Shown here piece after piece: positions 8,210 to 18,814 of a DNA stretch of 64,000 nucleotides (position 1 is the first letter of the stretch; the number at the start of each line of letters is the position of its first letter). The notes beneath the pieces were generated by a model, which saw only the letters and a program-made list of their open reading frames with translations, was not told the origin of the DNA and did no database searches. The DNA lies in the NCBI RefSeq assembly GCF_001424945.1, contig NZ_LMCW01000001.1, forward strand, positions 156,025 through 220,024, read 5' to 3'. The position numbers and the translations under genes were made by a program. The DNA is from Rhizobium sp. Root1203. GTDB lineage: Bacteria > Pseudomonadota > Alphaproteobacteria > Rhizobiales > Rhizobiaceae.

Positions 8210-8881
8210 ATGATCGTAGTGGTTGATGAGCGTGAGCTCGTGAAAGACGGATACACGTCCCTTTTCGGGCGTGAGGGCATTCCCTCAACAGGGTTTGATC
8301 CAGGTGAGTTCGGGGAATGGGTTCAATCGGCGGCGGATTCTGATATCGCCGCTGTCGAGGCATTCCTGATCGGGCAGGGACAGAAGACGTCCGAGCTGCC
8401 GCGGGCGATTCGCGACCGGACCCAGGCGCCGGTGATTGCTGTCAGCGATCAGCCGTCTCTTGAAAATACGCTCGCGCTTTTCGATTCTGGCGTCGACGAT
8501 GTTGTCCGCAAGCCGGTGCATCCCCGCGAGATTCTGGCCCGCGCAGCTGCGATCCGGCGCCGCCTCAAGGCAATTTCCAGTCACACCGACATCGGCGCAA
8601 TCCGCGTTTTCTCAGACGGTCGCGATCCGGAAATCCACGGTGAAGTGTTTGTGCTGCCGCGTCGAGAGCGCCGCATCCTCGAGTACTTGATCGCCAACCG
8701 CGGTCGCCGCGTTACGAAGACACAGATCTTCAACGCCATCTACGGCATCTTCGACGAGGAAGTCGAAGAAAACGTCGTCGAAAGCCATATTTCCAAACTC
8801 CGCAAGAAGCTCCGCAAGAAGCTCGGTGTCGACCCTGTCGATTCGAAGCGCTTCCTTGGCTATTGCATTGATTGGAATTAA
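8210..8881 (+). CDS. rem: flagellar transcriptional regulator Rem (OmpR-type, atypical receiver)
   Basis: A 223-residue two-domain response regulator: a receiver-like domain (about 1-115) and an OmpR/PhoB winged helix (about 125-223) with [18 protein letters not shown] and [15 protein letters not shown]. The receiver keeps the Lys of VRKPVHP, but the usual phosphoacceptor Asp position is Glu50 ([11 protein letters not shown]), so it probably works without phosphorylation. In rhizobia Rem is a growth-phase activator of flagellar genes and is found at this place, just before flgE. ATG 8210 follows GGAGGCGG with good spacing. Confidence 0.9.
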   Translation: MIVVVDERELVKDGYTSLFGREGIPSTGFDPGEFGEWVQSAADSDIAAVEAFLIGQGQKTSELPRAIRDRTQAPVIAVSDQPSLENTLALFDSGVDDVVRKPVHPREILARAAAIRRRLKAISSHTDIGAIRVFSDGRDPEIHGEVFVLPRRERRILEYLIANRGRRVTKTQIFNAIYGIFDEEVEENVVESHISKLRKKLRKKLGVDPVDSKRFLGYCIDWN

Positions 8882-9010
8882 TTTTTTCAAAGTGGGCCGC
8901 ACATGTGAAGCCTAGCCTCGAATAGTTTCGGCAGGCTCTCCAGCTCCAGACAGCTTCACGCAAGGCCCAACAAATACTCTCAGGTCTACTAAGGGAATCG
9001 AGGTTTTCAG

Positions 9011-10309
9011 ATGAGCATTTTTGGCAGCATGAAGACGGCAGTGTCCGGCATGAACGCACAGGCTAACCGCTTGAGCACGGTCGCGGACAATATCGCAAAC
9101 GCAAACACGACGGGCTACAAGGCCGTCTCGACTGCCTTCTCGTCATTGGTCCTTCCATCGACATCCGGCAACTACAATTCCGGCGGCGTCCAGACCACGG
9201 TGCGCCAGTCTGTTTCCGAGCAGGGCGATATCTCGTACACCACATCGGGTTACGACCTGGCGATCTCCGGTGACGGGTTCTTCATCGTCCAGAGCCCGGA
9301 TGGCGTGCCGGTCCTGACCCGTGCAGGCGATTTCACCAAGGACCCCTTGGGCAACCTGGTCAACTCCGCCGGTTTCAAGCTGATGGGCTATTCCTACGAT
9401 GCAGGCGCTCCGGCAGTTGTTGTCAACGGTTTCTCCGGTCTGGTTCCGATCAACGTCAATCAGTCCGGCCTGACCGCGATCGCATCGACCACCGGCAACT
9501 TCGCGGGCAACCTGAACTCCAACGCGGCGGTCGCAACCGGCAACCTGCCGCTGTCCAACACGGCACCGATGACTGCCGACACCAAGCAGATGTCGATGGT
9601 CGGCTACGACAAGCTCGGCAATACGGTGCAGTACGATTTCTACTTCACCAAGACCGCAGTGACGACACCTCCACCGGCAGCTCCCGGCGTAGCAAGCACC
9701 TGGCAGGTTGCGGTGTTCCGTCACGCTGACGCTGCCACCGGCGGCACCTCGTCGTTTCCCTACACTCCCGCGGCAACCGCTGCAGTCGGCAACACGACGC
9801 TGACGTTCGATGCAAACGGCAAGATGGTCAGCACCGGTGCGCTGACGATCAACGACACCATCACGGCCGGCTCGATTGCAATGGACCTCAGCGGTTTCAC
9901 GCAGCTTGCGTCCGAGTTCGCCGGCACCGGCACGCCGAACGGCCAGGCCGCCAGCCCGGTCAAGGAGGTCACGATCGACAAGGACGGCACGGTATACGCC
10001 AAGTATGCCGACGGTACGTCCAAGCCGCTCTACCGCGTACCGCTGGCAACGGTCGCCAGCCCGGACAACATGACGCTCATGAGCGGCAACGTCTATAGCG
10101 CCAACGGGACGTCCGGCGTCACGGTTACCGGCTTCCCGCAGACAAACGGCTTCGGCTCGATCCAGGCGGGCGCTCTCGAAAGCGCGAACGTCGACCTTGC
10201 AGGCGAGCTGACCGAGATGATCGAATCGCAGCGCAGCTACACCGCCAATTCCAAGGTGTTCCAGACGGGGTCCGACATCATGGACGTCCTCGTCAACCTC
10301 AAGAGATAA
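9011..10309 (+). CDS. flgE: flagellar hook protein FlgE
   Basis: A 432-residue hook subunit. The N-terminal rod/hook motif VADNIANANTTGYK (about residues 24-37) and the C-terminal ESANVDLAGELTEMIESQRS followed by YTANSKVFQTGSDIMDVLVNL define the family. The central part is beta-rich and Thr/Gly/Ala-rich. It starts a hook-filament operon with flgK only 19 bp downstream. The 129-bp gap before it (8882-9010) is probably its promoter region and a likely target of Rem, given the adjacent rem gene. Confidence 0.95.
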   Translation: MSIFGSMKTAVSGMNAQANRLSTVADNIANANTTGYKAVSTAFSSLVLPSTSGNYNSGGVQTTVRQSVSEQGDISYTTSGYDLAISGDGFFIVQSPDGVPVLTRAGDFTKDPLGNLVNSAGFKLMGYSYDAGAPAVVVNGFSGLVPINVNQSGLTAIASTTGNFAGNLNSNAAVATGNLPLSNTAPMTADTKQMSMVGYDKLGNTVQYDFYFTKTAVTTPPPAAPGVASTWQVAVFRHADAATGGTSSFPYTPAATAAVGNTTLTFDANGKMVSTGALTINDTITAGSIAMDLSGFTQLASEFAGTGTPNGQAASPVKEVTIDKDGTVYAKYADGTSKPLYRVPLATVASPDNMTLMSGNVYSANGTSGVTVTGFPQTNGFGSIQAGALESANVDLAGELTEMIESQRSYTANSKVFQTGSDIMDVLVNLKR

Positions 10310-10328
10310 GTAGGGTAACGGGTCAGCC

Positions 10329-11795
10329 ATGTCGCTCACGTCCGCACTGAATACCGCGCAGAGCATATTCAACAATACCGGCACTCAAAGCAGCGTCGTA
10401 TCGAACAATATCTCGAACTCCAGCAACAGCGATTACGTCCGCCGTCAGGCGATGATCAGCACGTCGCTGAATGGCGCGCAGGTCGTGAAGATCAGCAGGG
10501 CACAGGAAGATGCCCTGATGCGTCAATGGCTGAAGGCAAGCACGCAAGACAGCGGCCAGCAAACGCTGTTGAGCGGCCTCACCGACCTGAAATCGATTCT
10601 CGGCGGCAATGACTACGAAACGGCGCCGGCCACCTATCTCTCGGTCTTTCAGCAAAAGCTGCAGGCTTTCCGGACATCGCCGAGCAGCACGATCGCTGCG
10701 CAAGGCGCGATCACGGCGGCCCAGGACGTCACCAATTCGCTGAACAATGCGTCGAAGTCGATCCAGGTGGTCCGCCAGGGCGCCGACAAGGAAATCGCGA
10801 CGCAGGTTTCTACGCTCAACACACTGTTGGCGCAGTTCAAGACGGCCAACGACGCGGTCAAGAGTGGAACTGCGAGCGGCGGGGTTCCCGCCGACGCGCT
10901 CGATGAACGCGACAAGCTCCTGAAGCAGATCTCTTCGATCGTCGGTGTCAACACTGTCGAGCGAAGCAATGGCGACATGGCGCTTTATACGACCGATGGC
11001 ACAATCGTATTCGATACTATCCCGCGCAAGGTAACCTTCGCCGCGCAGGACACCTACACCGCCCAGATCAGAGGCAATGGCGTCTACATCGACGGAGTCG
11101 CGCTTGCCGGAGGCAAAGGTTCGAGCACGACATCCCAGGGTAGTCTGCAGGCGCTGCTGCAGGTGCGCGACGAAATCGCGCCGACCATGCAGTCGCAGCT
11201 GGATGAAATCGCCAAGTCGCTTGTCTCTATGTTCTCGGAGACTGGCGGAACGCCGGCCACCACTCAGCCCGGGCTGTTCGTCTGGAAGACCGCTGTCGGT
11301 ACGGTTGGTGGAACGCCGACAACGACCGGTGTCATCGACGGGATCGCGGCGACGATCTCGGTGAATTCGGCCGTCGTGACCAATCTGGGCGGCGACCCGA
11401 TGAAGCTGCGTGACGGATCGATCAGCGGCCTAACCAACCTCAACTCAGGCAACAACAGCGGGTTTTCCGACAATCTGGATGCGCTCTACACCGCAATGGG
11501 AGCGGCTCAGACCTTCTCGTCGACTGCGGGGATTTCGTCGAACGTCAATATTCTGACATACGCCTCGAATTCGATCGGCTGGCTTGAACAGTATCGAAGC
11601 GATGCAACGACGGCATCGGAAAACACAGCCGCGGCACTGTCGCGCTCTACGGAAGCATACTCCAACGAGACGGGCGTCAATCTGGACGAAGAGCTGACGC
11701 TGCTGCTCGACATCGAACAGTCCTACAAGGCAGCTACGAAAATCCTCAATGCTGTCGACGAGATGTTGAAATCATTGCTGGATATAGCGAGTTAA
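10329..11795 (+). CDS. flgK: hook-filament junction protein FlgK
   Basis: A 488-residue hook-associated protein 1. The N-terminal signature is NNISNSSNSDYVRRQAMI (the NIANANTPGYSRQ equivalent). The coiled-coil D1 region and FlgK-type GVPADALDERDKLLKQIS follow. The C-terminus GVNLDEELTLLLDIEQSYKA and TKILNAVDEMLKSLLDI is characteristic. It lies between flgE and flgL, with 3 bp to flgL, so it is cotranscribed. Confidence 0.95.
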   Translation: MSLTSALNTAQSIFNNTGTQSSVVSNNISNSSNSDYVRRQAMISTSLNGAQVVKISRAQEDALMRQWLKASTQDSGQQTLLSGLTDLKSILGGNDYETAPATYLSVFQQKLQAFRTSPSSTIAAQGAITAAQDVTNSLNNASKSIQVVRQGADKEIATQVSTLNTLLAQFKTANDAVKSGTASGGVPADALDERDKLLKQISSIVGVNTVERSNGDMALYTTDGTIVFDTIPRKVTFAAQDTYTAQIRGNGVYIDGVALAGGKGSSTTSQGSLQALLQVRDEIAPTMQSQLDEIAKSLVSMFSETGGTPATTQPGLFVWKTAVGTVGGTPTTTGVIDGIAATISVNSAVVTNLGGDPMKLRDGSISGLTNLNSGNNSGFSDNLDALYTAMGAAQTFSSTAGISSNVNILTYASNSIGWLEQYRSDATTASENTAAALSRSTEAYSNETGVNLDEELTLLLDIEQSYKAATKILNAVDEMLKSLLDIAS

Positions 11796-11798
11796 GCC

Positions 11799-12911
11799 AT
11801 GAAAAGTTCATTCATTTCCAGTTCAGCCATTCAAAATGCAATGCGATTGACGATCCGCCAGTCGCAGAAGCAGCTGGTCACATCCTCTCTCGAAGCAACC
11901 ACCGGCGTTTATGCGGACATCGGAGCGTCGATTGGTTCCGGTGCGGCTACCAGCGTGAATTTCTCCGCCGAGGTCAGCCGCATCAAGGCCCTCAAGGGCA
12001 GCAATTCTATCGTCTCCGGACGACTGTCTGCTTCCCAGCTCGGTCTGACGAATATGAAGACGGCCGGCGATGCGCTGGTGTCGAAGCTGACGGCCCTTCA
12101 GGGAAGCCAGGACGCGACCAGCATCACCGTCGCCATGCAATCCGCCGACAATGCGCTTTCGCAGCTGATGGACACTGGCAACACGATGTTCAAGGGCGAA
12201 TATCTGTTCTCGGGCATCAACACCGACGTCCAACCCCTGACCAATCAGTCGACCGCGGCGACCGCCGCCATTCAGACCAATCTGCAGGCCTATGCGACCG
12301 GCCTGGGCAAGTCGGTCAATGGCCTCACCGGCGCCGAGATGGGCACCTTCATTACGAAGTTCGTCGAGCCGATGTTCGCTCAGGACACCTTCAACGCCAC
12401 ATCCACGCCGGTCGCCTTTCCGCCCCCGGGCGTGCCAGCCTCCGCGTCCTACGTGGTGCCGCCGGCATGGAGCAATTGGTCCAGCGCCTCCAACCAGAAT
12501 ATGACGAGCCGCATCAGCAGCTCCGAGGTGATAACCTCCTCGACCAATTCCAATTCGGAAGGCATGCGCTATTTCGCGCTCGCTTCGATTACCGCATCGG
12601 CCCTCGTCAGCCAGAACCTGAGCGCAGACGCGCTTGGAACGGTGACGTCGCGGGCGATCGGCTATGCGGCCCAGGGCACAACCGGCATCGTCACCCAGGC
12701 AAGCCAGCTCGGTCTGTCCCAGGAGCGCGTAACGAAGGCAAACGACGCTCTCGACGCACAGACAAGCATCATTCAGAACAAGCTCGTCGATCTCCAGGGC
12801 GTCGATCGGGCGGAAGCATCGACATTGGTCAATACGCTTCAGACACAGCTGGAAACCGCTTACACGATCGTATCGAAGATCCAGCAGCTCAGCCTCGTGA
12901 ATTACCTTTGA
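11799..12911 (+). CDS. flgL: hook-filament junction protein FlgL
   Basis: A 370-residue flagellin-fold hook-associated protein 3. The N-terminus is FISSSAIQNAMRLTIRQSQK, followed by the FlgL-like segment MFKGEYLFSGINTDVQPL. The C-terminal helix LVNTLQTQLETAYTIVSKIQ ends QLSLVNYL. It sits between flgK and flaF in the hook-filament operon. Confidence 0.94.
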   Translation: MKSSFISSSAIQNAMRLTIRQSQKQLVTSSLEATTGVYADIGASIGSGAATSVNFSAEVSRIKALKGSNSIVSGRLSASQLGLTNMKTAGDALVSKLTALQGSQDATSITVAMQSADNALSQLMDTGNTMFKGEYLFSGINTDVQPLTNQSTAATAAIQTNLQAYATGLGKSVNGLTGAEMGTFITKFVEPMFAQDTFNATSTPVAFPPPGVPASASYVVPPAWSNWSSASNQNMTSRISSSEVITSSTNSNSEGMRYFALASITASALVSQNLSADALGTVTSRAIGYAAQGTTGIVTQASQLGLSQERVTKANDALDAQTSIIQNKLVDLQGVDRAEASTLVNTLQTQLETAYTIVSKIQQLSLVNYL

Positions 12912-12947
12912 TGATCGAAGGTGCAAAGTACAAAGAAGGATGCATGA

Positions 12948-13295
12948 ATGTATCAGTTCTCTTATGCCGAGGTCATGCAGGACTCGGTGGCCGATGCAAA
13001 GGAACGGGAGCGCCAGGTTCTTGACCGATCCATCGAGCTTCTGTCGGTTGCACGGGACAAAGAGAAGTACAGCCGGGAGGCCATCGATGCATTGTTCTAC
13101 ACCCGCCGCGTTTGGGTGAGTTTTATCGAAGACCTCAAGCATCCGGACAACCAGCTTGAGATCCAACTACGGGCCAATCTCATCTCGATCGCAATCTGGA
13201 TATTGAAGGAATGCGACCGGATCAGGCGGCGCCTGTCGACGAACTACCAGGGCATTATTGACGTTACCACCATCATCAGGGATGGACTTAAATGA
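12948..13295 (+). CDS. flaF: flagellar biosynthesis regulator FlaF
   Basis: A 115-residue helical protein starting [20 protein letters not shown], the FlaF family signature. In alphaproteobacteria FlaF acts with FlbT on flagellin synthesis and secretion, FlaF as an activator or secretion chaperone. Its stop overlaps the flbT start by 4 bp, so the two are coupled. Confidence 0.93.
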   Translation: MYQFSYAEVMQDSVADAKERERQVLDRSIELLSVARDKEKYSREAIDALFYTRRVWVSFIEDLKHPDNQLEIQLRANLISIAIWILKECDRIRRRLSTNYQGIIDVTTIIRDGLK

Positions 13296-13741
13296 AAAGC
13301 ACGCTTCGTATTTCGCTAAAAGCCGGAGAAAAAATCTTCATCAACGGTGCGGTTTTGCGCGTCGACCGCAAGGTGGCGCTGGAATTCCTGAACGATGTAA
13401 CGTTCCTTCTCGAAAACCACGTCCTGCAGCCCGAAGATGCGACGACTCCGCTGCGCCAACTCTACTTCATCGCGCAGATGATCCTCATCAACCCCGAGGG
13501 CAAGGAACAGTCGACGACGATGTTCCGCAAGTCGGTTACCATGCTTCTGACATGCTTCAAGAACGACGAAGTTCTTGCGGAATTGAAGCGCATCGACGGT
13601 CTGGTGTCGACCGGCCGCGCCTTCGACGCGCTCAAGGCCATTCGTGGTCTCTACGCCATCGAAGACGGCATTCTCAACAATCAGGAAATGCACCCCGCGA
13701 TGGTCGAACAGATTCGCAAGGAGATCGCACCATGGCGGTAG
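13292..13741 (+). CDS. flbT: flagellin mRNA regulator FlbT
   Basis: A 149-residue protein with the FlbT pattern [20 protein letters not shown] at the N-terminus, then [15 protein letters not shown]. FlbT binds the flagellin mRNA 5' leader in Caulobacter and limits or aids its translation. It overlaps flaF by 4 bp upstream and flgD by 10 bp downstream. Confidence 0.93.
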   Translation: MKSTLRISLKAGEKIFINGAVLRVDRKVALEFLNDVTFLLENHVLQPEDATTPLRQLYFIAQMILINPEGKEQSTTMFRKSVTMLLTCFKNDEVLAELKRIDGLVSTGRAFDALKAIRGLYAIEDGILNNQEMHPAMVEQIRKEIAPWR

Positions 13742-14154
13742 ATAGTGTTTCTGGCGTCGGGAATGGAACTCCCAAGACGGCGCAACAGAAAGCGACGCTC
13801 AACTACGACAACTTCCTGCAGTTGCTCATCGCCCAGATGAAAAACCAGGATCCGACCGATCCGGTCGACGCCAGCGAGCAGATGTCGCAGCTTGCAAGCT
13901 TCTCGCAGGTCGAGCAGACGATCCAGACGAACACCAAGCTGGACACGCTGCTTGCAAGCTCGAGCCTCACGCAGGCCGGCACCTACGTCGGGAAGTACAT
14001 GACCAGCGCTGATGGCTCCGTCAAAGGCACGGTCGCTTCGGTCAAGGTGTATTCCGACGGAATTATCGCGACGACCACCGACGGGAAGAGTATCCTCGTT
14101 CAGGCGGGAATCACTTTGGCGGATCAAGCGCCGGCAGCAACGCCGTCGACCTGA
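13732..14154 (+). CDS. flgD: flagellar hook cap protein FlgD (short form)
   Basis: A 140-residue hook-capping protein. The conserved N-terminus is [20 protein letters not shown] followed by [19 protein letters not shown]. After about residue 85 only a short segment remains, so the C-terminal domains found in the longer enteric FlgD (about 230 residues) are absent. ATG 13732 lies inside the flbT end, with GGAG seven to eight bases upstream. Confidence 0.92.
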   Translation: MAVDSVSGVGNGTPKTAQQKATLNYDNFLQLLIAQMKNQDPTDPVDASEQMSQLASFSQVEQTIQTNTKLDTLLASSSLTQAGTYVGKYMTSADGSVKGTVASVKVYSDGIIATTTDGKSILVQAGITLADQAPAATPST

Positions 14155-14223
14155 CCGCCGCCATCCCGAAAGACGGTCCGGCCATGTCGGGCGGACCGAA
14201 AGGCGATATGAGGTTGCCTGACG

Positions 14224-14490
14224 ATGAATGAAGCTGATGCACTCGATCTGTTCCAGGCGGCCATCTGGACCGTTCTTGTTTCGGCTGGCCCCGCCGTCGC
14301 CGCCGCCATGGTGGTCGGCCTCGTTATCGCGCTGTTCCAGGCGCTGACGCAGGTGCAGGAAGCGACGCTAACGTTCGTTCCGAAGATCGTGGCTGTCCTT
14401 GTCACCATCGGCATTTCGGCCCCATTCGTCGGGTCGCAGATCTCGATCTTCACCAATCTGGTCTTCTCGCGCATCCAGTCCGGCTTCTGA
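14224..14490 (+). CDS. fliQ: flagellar export apparatus protein FliQ
   Basis: An 88-residue protein with two membrane helices (about 15-38 and 52-75). The segment VIALFQALTQVQEATLTFVP is the FliQ hallmark. FliQ is part of the FliPQR export gate in the inner membrane. fliR lies just after flhA; fliP and flhB are not in this window. Confidence 0.95.
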   Translation: MNEADALDLFQAAIWTVLVSAGPAVAAAMVVGLVIALFQALTQVQEATLTFVPKIVAVLVTIGISAPFVGSQISIFTNLVFSRIQSGF

Positions 14491-14578
14491 GCCACCTTCG
14501 CGCAAGCTTCGCCATTTAACTGTCGATCCGAATTGGTGGGCATCATGCCCGCACCTCTCATGAAGAGACGGAATCGAT

Positions 14579-16666
14579 ATGGCGCAACCTCCTGCACTTC
14601 CCCTTCCGAAACCCAATCTGAGCGTGCGTGATATCGGTTTTGCCATGGGCATCATCGTCATCATCTGCGTCTTGTTCCTGCCGATCCCGCCATTCCTGAT
14701 CGACATGGGACTGGCTTTCTCGATCGCCTTCTCGGTCCTGATCCTGATGGTTGCGCTCTGGATCCAGAAGCCCCTGGAATTCTCGTCCTTCCCGACCATT
14801 CTGCTGATCGCCACGATGACGCGGCTGTCGCTCAACATCGCGACGACGCGCGTCATCCTCTCGCACGGCAATGAGGGCCACGATGCTGCCGGCGGCGTGA
14901 TTGCAGGCTTTGCAAGCCTTGTCATGTCGGGCGACTTCGTGATCGGCTTGATCGTCTTTCTGATCCTCATCACCATCAATTTCATCGTCATCACCAAGGG
15001 TGCAACGCGTATCGCCGAAGTCGGCGCGCGCTTCACTCTTGACGCCATCCCAGGCAAGCAGATGTCGATCGACGCCGATCTGTCAGCCGGCATCATCGAC
15101 GAGAAGGAAGCACAGCGCCGCCGCAAGGAGCTGGAGGAGGAGAGCTCCTTCTTCGGTGCAATGGACGGTGCGTCCAAGTTCGTTCGTGGTGACGCCATTG
15201 CCGGCCTGCTGATCACCTGCATCAACATCTTCGGCGGCATCATCATCGGCTACTTCCGTCACGGCATGCCGATCGGCGAAGCCGCAGACGTGTTCGTCAA
15301 GCTCTCCGTCGGCGACGGTCTCGTATCGCAGATGCCGGCGCTGATCGTCTCGTTGGCGGCTGGCCTTCTCGTATCCCGCGGCGGCACCGTCGGTTCGACC
15401 GACAAGGCGGTCGTCGATCAGTTGAGCGGCTATCCGCGCGCGCTTTCGGTCTCCGCCGTGCTGATGGCGATCCTCGGCCTGATGCCGGGTCTGCCGTTCA
15501 TTCCCTTCATGTCGCTTGGCGGTCTGCTTGCCTTCGGCAGCTGGTTCATCCCGCGCCAGGTGGAAGCGGAGAACAGGGCCCGCCGCGAACAGGAAGAAAA
15601 GAAGGTCGTACAGAACAAGGAGCTGGAAAAGGACTCCGTCAAATCGGTGCTGCGCACGTCCGAGATCGAGCTTGCACTTGGCAAGATGGTGTCCACGCGC
15701 CTGCTTGGCGCACACCAGGAACTCGCCTTCCGCGTCGGCAAGATGCGCAAGAAGTTCGCCACGCAGTACGGCTTCGTCGTTCCCGAAATCAAGGTCACCG
15801 ACGATATCGCCATCAGCGAGAAGTCATACCAGATCCGTATCCACGGCACGACGGTCGCATCGAACCTGCTGCGTGTCGGCGAAGTGCTCGTGGTGACCGG
15901 TTCCGGCCGCAAGCCGAGAATTCCGGGCGACGAGATCCGCGAACCCGCTTTCGGCATGCCCGCCGTGTCCATCCTCGAGGCATTTACCGACGATCTGAAG
16001 CGTGAAGGCTTCCAGCCGATCGACAACGTCTCCGTCGTGCTGACGCATATGAGCGAAGTGATCCGCAACAACCTGCCGGCACTGCTGTCGTACAAGGACG
16101 TGAAGGTGCTGATCGACCGGCTCGACCCGGAATACAAGAAGCTTGCCGACGAAATCTGCTCGTCGCACATGTCATATTCCGGGCTTCAGGCGGTTCTGAA
16201 ACTGCTGCTCGCCGAGCGCGTTTCGATCCGCAATCTCCATCTTATCCTGGAAGCCGTGGCCGAACTGGCCCCCCATGTGCGCAAGACCGAGCAGATCGTC
16301 GAACACGTCCGCGTACGCATGGCTCAGCAGCTTTGCGGCGACCTGGCGGACAACGGCGTGCTGCGCGTGCTGCGTCTGGGCAGCAAGTGGGATCTTGCCT
16401 TCCATCAGGCCCTGAAGCGTGACAACAAGGGCGAGGTGGTCGAATTCGACATCGATCCGCGCATGCTGGAGGAGTTCAGCGAGCAGGCGACGAAAGTTAT
16501 CCGTGAATTCATGGATCGCGGCCTGCCTTTCGCCCTTGTCACCTCGCCGGAAACACGATCCTATGTGCGCATGATCATCGAACGGCTGTTCGCCACGCTC
16601 CCGGTTCTGTCGCACGTGGAGCTCGCAAAGGGCATCGAGATAAAGATTCTGGGCTCTATTTCATGA
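14579..16666 (+). CDS. flhA: flagellar export apparatus protein FlhA
   Basis: A 695-residue inner-membrane export gate. About eight membrane helices occupy residues 20-330. The FHIPEP signature [20 protein letters not shown] is in the cytoplasmic loop near 140-160. The cytoplasmic C-terminal domain (about 350-695), which docks substrates and chaperones, includes [15 protein letters not shown] and [13 protein letters not shown]. Its stop overlaps the fliR start by 4 bp. Confidence 0.97.
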   Translation: MAQPPALPLPKPNLSVRDIGFAMGIIVIICVLFLPIPPFLIDMGLAFSIAFSVLILMVALWIQKPLEFSSFPTILLIATMTRLSLNIATTRVILSHGNEGHDAAGGVIAGFASLVMSGDFVIGLIVFLILITINFIVITKGATRIAEVGARFTLDAIPGKQMSIDADLSAGIIDEKEAQRRRKELEEESSFFGAMDGASKFVRGDAIAGLLITCINIFGGIIIGYFRHGMPIGEAADVFVKLSVGDGLVSQMPALIVSLAAGLLVSRGGTVGSTDKAVVDQLSGYPRALSVSAVLMAILGLMPGLPFIPFMSLGGLLAFGSWFIPRQVEAENRARREQEEKKVVQNKELEKDSVKSVLRTSEIELALGKMVSTRLLGAHQELAFRVGKMRKKFATQYGFVVPEIKVTDDIAISEKSYQIRIHGTTVASNLLRVGEVLVVTGSGRKPRIPGDEIREPAFGMPAVSILEAFTDDLKREGFQPIDNVSVVLTHMSEVIRNNLPALLSYKDVKVLIDRLDPEYKKLADEICSSHMSYSGLQAVLKLLLAERVSIRNLHLILEAVAELAPHVRKTEQIVEHVRVRMAQQLCGDLADNGVLRVLRLGSKWDLAFHQALKRDNKGEVVEFDIDPRMLEEFSEQATKVIREFMDRGLPFALVTSPETRSYVRMIIERLFATLPVLSHVELAKGIEIKILGSIS

Positions 16667-17415
16667 TAACAGACCCGCAAGGGACCGTACTGGCGCTGTT
16701 TCTGGTTTTCTGCAGGATCGGCGGTTGCGTTCTGGTCATGCCGGGTTTTTCCTCAGCGCGCATGCCGATGGTCATCCGGGTCTTCATGGCCGGAGCCCTT
16801 TCCCTTGCGGTCATACCGGTGCTGTGGGACACGGTCTATCCGGCCGTTCACACATCCAGCGCCACCTATATCGGATTTATCTTCAGCGAATCGCTCATCG
16901 GCGTGATGTACGGCATGCTGGCGCGGCTCTACACGCTCGGCCTGCAGTTCGCGGCGAGCGTTCTTGCGATGATGGTCGGCTATTCGCAGCCGAGCGCCAG
17001 CGACATCTTCGAAGATACGGCCGAAAGCGCCCTTTCGGGCTTCGTCACCTTTGCCGGCATGATGATTCTCTTCATGATGGATTTCCATCACATCGTCTTC
17101 CGTGCGCTGATCGATTCCTACACGTCGATGCCCTTCGGCGGCATTATGGAGATGCGCAGCACGCTCATCTCGTTCACCGATACCTTGTCGTCTACGACCT
17201 ACATCATGCTGCGCCTCAGCAGCCCGTTTCTGATCTTTGGCCTGTTGTTCAACATCGCCATCGGTTTCATCAACAAGCTTGCGCCGCAGATTCCGGTCTA
17301 TTTCATATCGACGCCCTACCTGTTGTTGGGCGGCCTGTTTCTTTTCTACTTCTCGGTCGCGGCGATGATCAGCCAGTTCGGTCAATCCTTCGCCACCGTC
17401 TTTATCGGCAGATAG
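16663..17415 (+). CDS. fliR: flagellar export apparatus protein FliR
   Basis: A 250-residue protein with about six hydrophobic helices. Family features include [20 protein letters not shown] near the N-terminus and [20 protein letters not shown] in the middle. It completes the FliPQR core. It overlaps flhA by 4 bp and is 3 bp from the next gene. Confidence 0.95.
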   Translation: MITDPQGTVLALFLVFCRIGGCVLVMPGFSSARMPMVIRVFMAGALSLAVIPVLWDTVYPAVHTSSATYIGFIFSESLIGVMYGMLARLYTLGLQFAASVLAMMVGYSQPSASDIFEDTAESALSGFVTFAGMMILFMMDFHHIVFRALIDSYTSMPFGGIMEMRSTLISFTDTLSSTTYIMLRLSSPFLIFGLLFNIAIGFINKLAPQIPVYFISTPYLLLGGLFLFYFSVAAMISQFGQSFATVFIGR

Positions 17416-17418
17416 CGG

Positions 17419-17832
17419 ATGGCGGATAAGACACGCTCGCAGAAACTGAAGCGCCTCGTCGCCGTTCAGCGCCATCTGGAGCAGATGGCGGAATACGATC
17501 TCGCCGAAACGAGCCGCCAGCGCGTCGAGGTGAGCGAGCAGATTGACAGTGTCATCCAGGCGCTGGGCTCGATGGATCCCGTGCATCACGCGTTCTCCCA
17601 GGGCTATGCGGACCGCTTCAACAGATTGGGCATCAAGGACAAGCAGCTCACCGGGATGCAGGAAGTCCACCAGATGCGGGTGCAGCAGGAGCGGGCCAAG
17701 GGCGATCGCCTGGAAGAGGGCATGCAGGAAGCCCTCGATGCCGAGCGCCGCGAGGCCGACGACAGCGCAGTCTATGATATCATCGATCAAAAATTCGGTA
17801 CGCCAGCCTCCAGCAAGCTTCAAAAACCATAA
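17419..17832 (+). CDS. FliJ-like coiled-coil protein (putative)
   Basis: A 137-residue, highly charged, almost entirely helical protein. The N-terminal KLKRLVAVQRHLEQMAEYDL and the downstream charged heptads resemble FliJ, the small coiled-coil that links the FliI ATPase to FlhA. The length also fits FliJ. The spacing of 3 bp from fliR supports a role in flagellar export. The assignment is from pattern and context, not a strong signature. Confidence 0.55.
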   Translation: MADKTRSQKLKRLVAVQRHLEQMAEYDLAETSRQRVEVSEQIDSVIQALGSMDPVHHAFSQGYADRFNRLGIKDKQLTGMQEVHQMRVQQERAKGDRLEEGMQEALDAERREADDSAVYDIIDQKFGTPASSKLQKP

Positions 17833-17864
17833 TCGTCGCAATCTTAATTCAAGAGGATTGTGAC

Positions 17865-18431
17865 TTGGCTATTTCACCTCCGAGTGATCTGGTGCTGGAT
17901 GTTGTCAGAGCTGCCGACCCGCTTGAGGTCCAGGCAGCCCAGGAGAAGCTGAAGGCAAACCAGGCGGCTTTTGCGGCAAACAGCCTTGCCGAAGCAGGCA
18001 ACGGCTTCACGTCGGCTGTCGACGTGCTCGACCGCGCCACAGGCAAGACCGGTCTCGGCGACACCAAGAATCGCAGCGTCAAGACCGAGGAAATTCCGGA
18101 GACCTATCGCAAATTCGAAGCGATGGTCCTGCAGAACTTCATCAAGAACATGCTCCCGAGCGAAAGCGAGGAAGTCTACGGCAAGGGCGCCACCGGTGAT
18201 ATCTGGAAGGGCATGATGGCTGAGCAGCTCGGCAACGAAATTGCCAAGGGCCAAGGCATCGGCGTCGCCAAGGAGCTCTACCAGGATGCGCTCAGGAAGC
18301 AGGAAGGCAAGGTCGTCAACGCCTCCGCCGATCAGGACGATCGCAACGTGGCGATGAGCATGATCGACGAGTTTCAGCGCAAGACATTCGGTACCCCCAC
18401 CGCGGACAGCAAGTCCGCCAGCGACGCCTAA
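17865..18431 (+). CDS. flgJ: rod-binding protein, FlgJ N-terminal type
   Basis: A 188-residue protein whose middle matches the FlgJ rod-binding domain: FEAMVLQNFIKNMLPSESEE, then IWKGMMAEQLGNEIAKGQGI. There is no C-terminal muramidase domain, in contrast to enteric FlgJ. The hydrolase role is probably taken by the transglycosylase at 7343-7927. The start is TTG 17865, supported by AAGAGG 8 bp upstream; no ATG or GTG fits. Confidence 0.8.
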   Translation: MAISPPSDLVLDVVRAADPLEVQAAQEKLKANQAAFAANSLAEAGNGFTSAVDVLDRATGKTGLGDTKNRSVKTEEIPETYRKFEAMVLQNFIKNMLPSESEEVYGKGATGDIWKGMMAEQLGNEIAKGQGIGVAKELYQDALRKQEGKVVNASADQDDRNVAMSMIDEFQRKTFGTPTADSKSASDA

Positions 18432-18448
18432 GAGAATCGAGGAAAAAA

Positions 18449-18814
18449 ATGGAAATAATCTCGAACGATTACCGGATCAAATCCGTTCTTGGTCGCCTTG
18501 AAATGATCATCGACAACGAGAATACGCGCATCGGCAGCGATCCGCAGTTCGATCTCAAGGTATCGAATGCTCACAAGAGCCGTTGCCTTTACGAGCTCTC
18601 GACGCTTTTCCGCGATACGGATCCCAAGGAGCTCGCTGCCGCGCATCTGGACCAGCTGCATGGGTTGAAGCAGAAGCTCGTCCTCAACGCCCGCCGGGTC
18701 GAAGCACATCTGGAAGCCGTGCGCACGGTTGCCGATCTCCTGAAGAACGCCGTGCAGGACGCCGACGCCGACGGCACCTATTCGCAAGAGCAATTCGTAT
18801 TGCGTGATGCCTGA
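18449..18814 (+). CDS. FlgN-like flagellar chaperone (putative)
   Basis: A 121-residue helical protein. The pattern of a first helix with RLEMIIDNEN, a long helix HGLKQKLVLNARRVEAHLEA and a DGTYS segment near the end resembles FlgN, the export chaperone for FlgK and FlgL. The position after a FlgJ-like gene fits. AGAGAATCGAGG lies before the start. Its stop codon shares one base with the next start. Remote similarity only. Confidence 0.5.
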   Translation: MEIISNDYRIKSVLGRLEMIIDNENTRIGSDPQFDLKVSNAHKSRCLYELSTLFRDTDPKELAAAHLDQLHGLKQKLVLNARRVEAHLEAVRTVADLLKNAVQDADADGTYSQEQFVLRDA

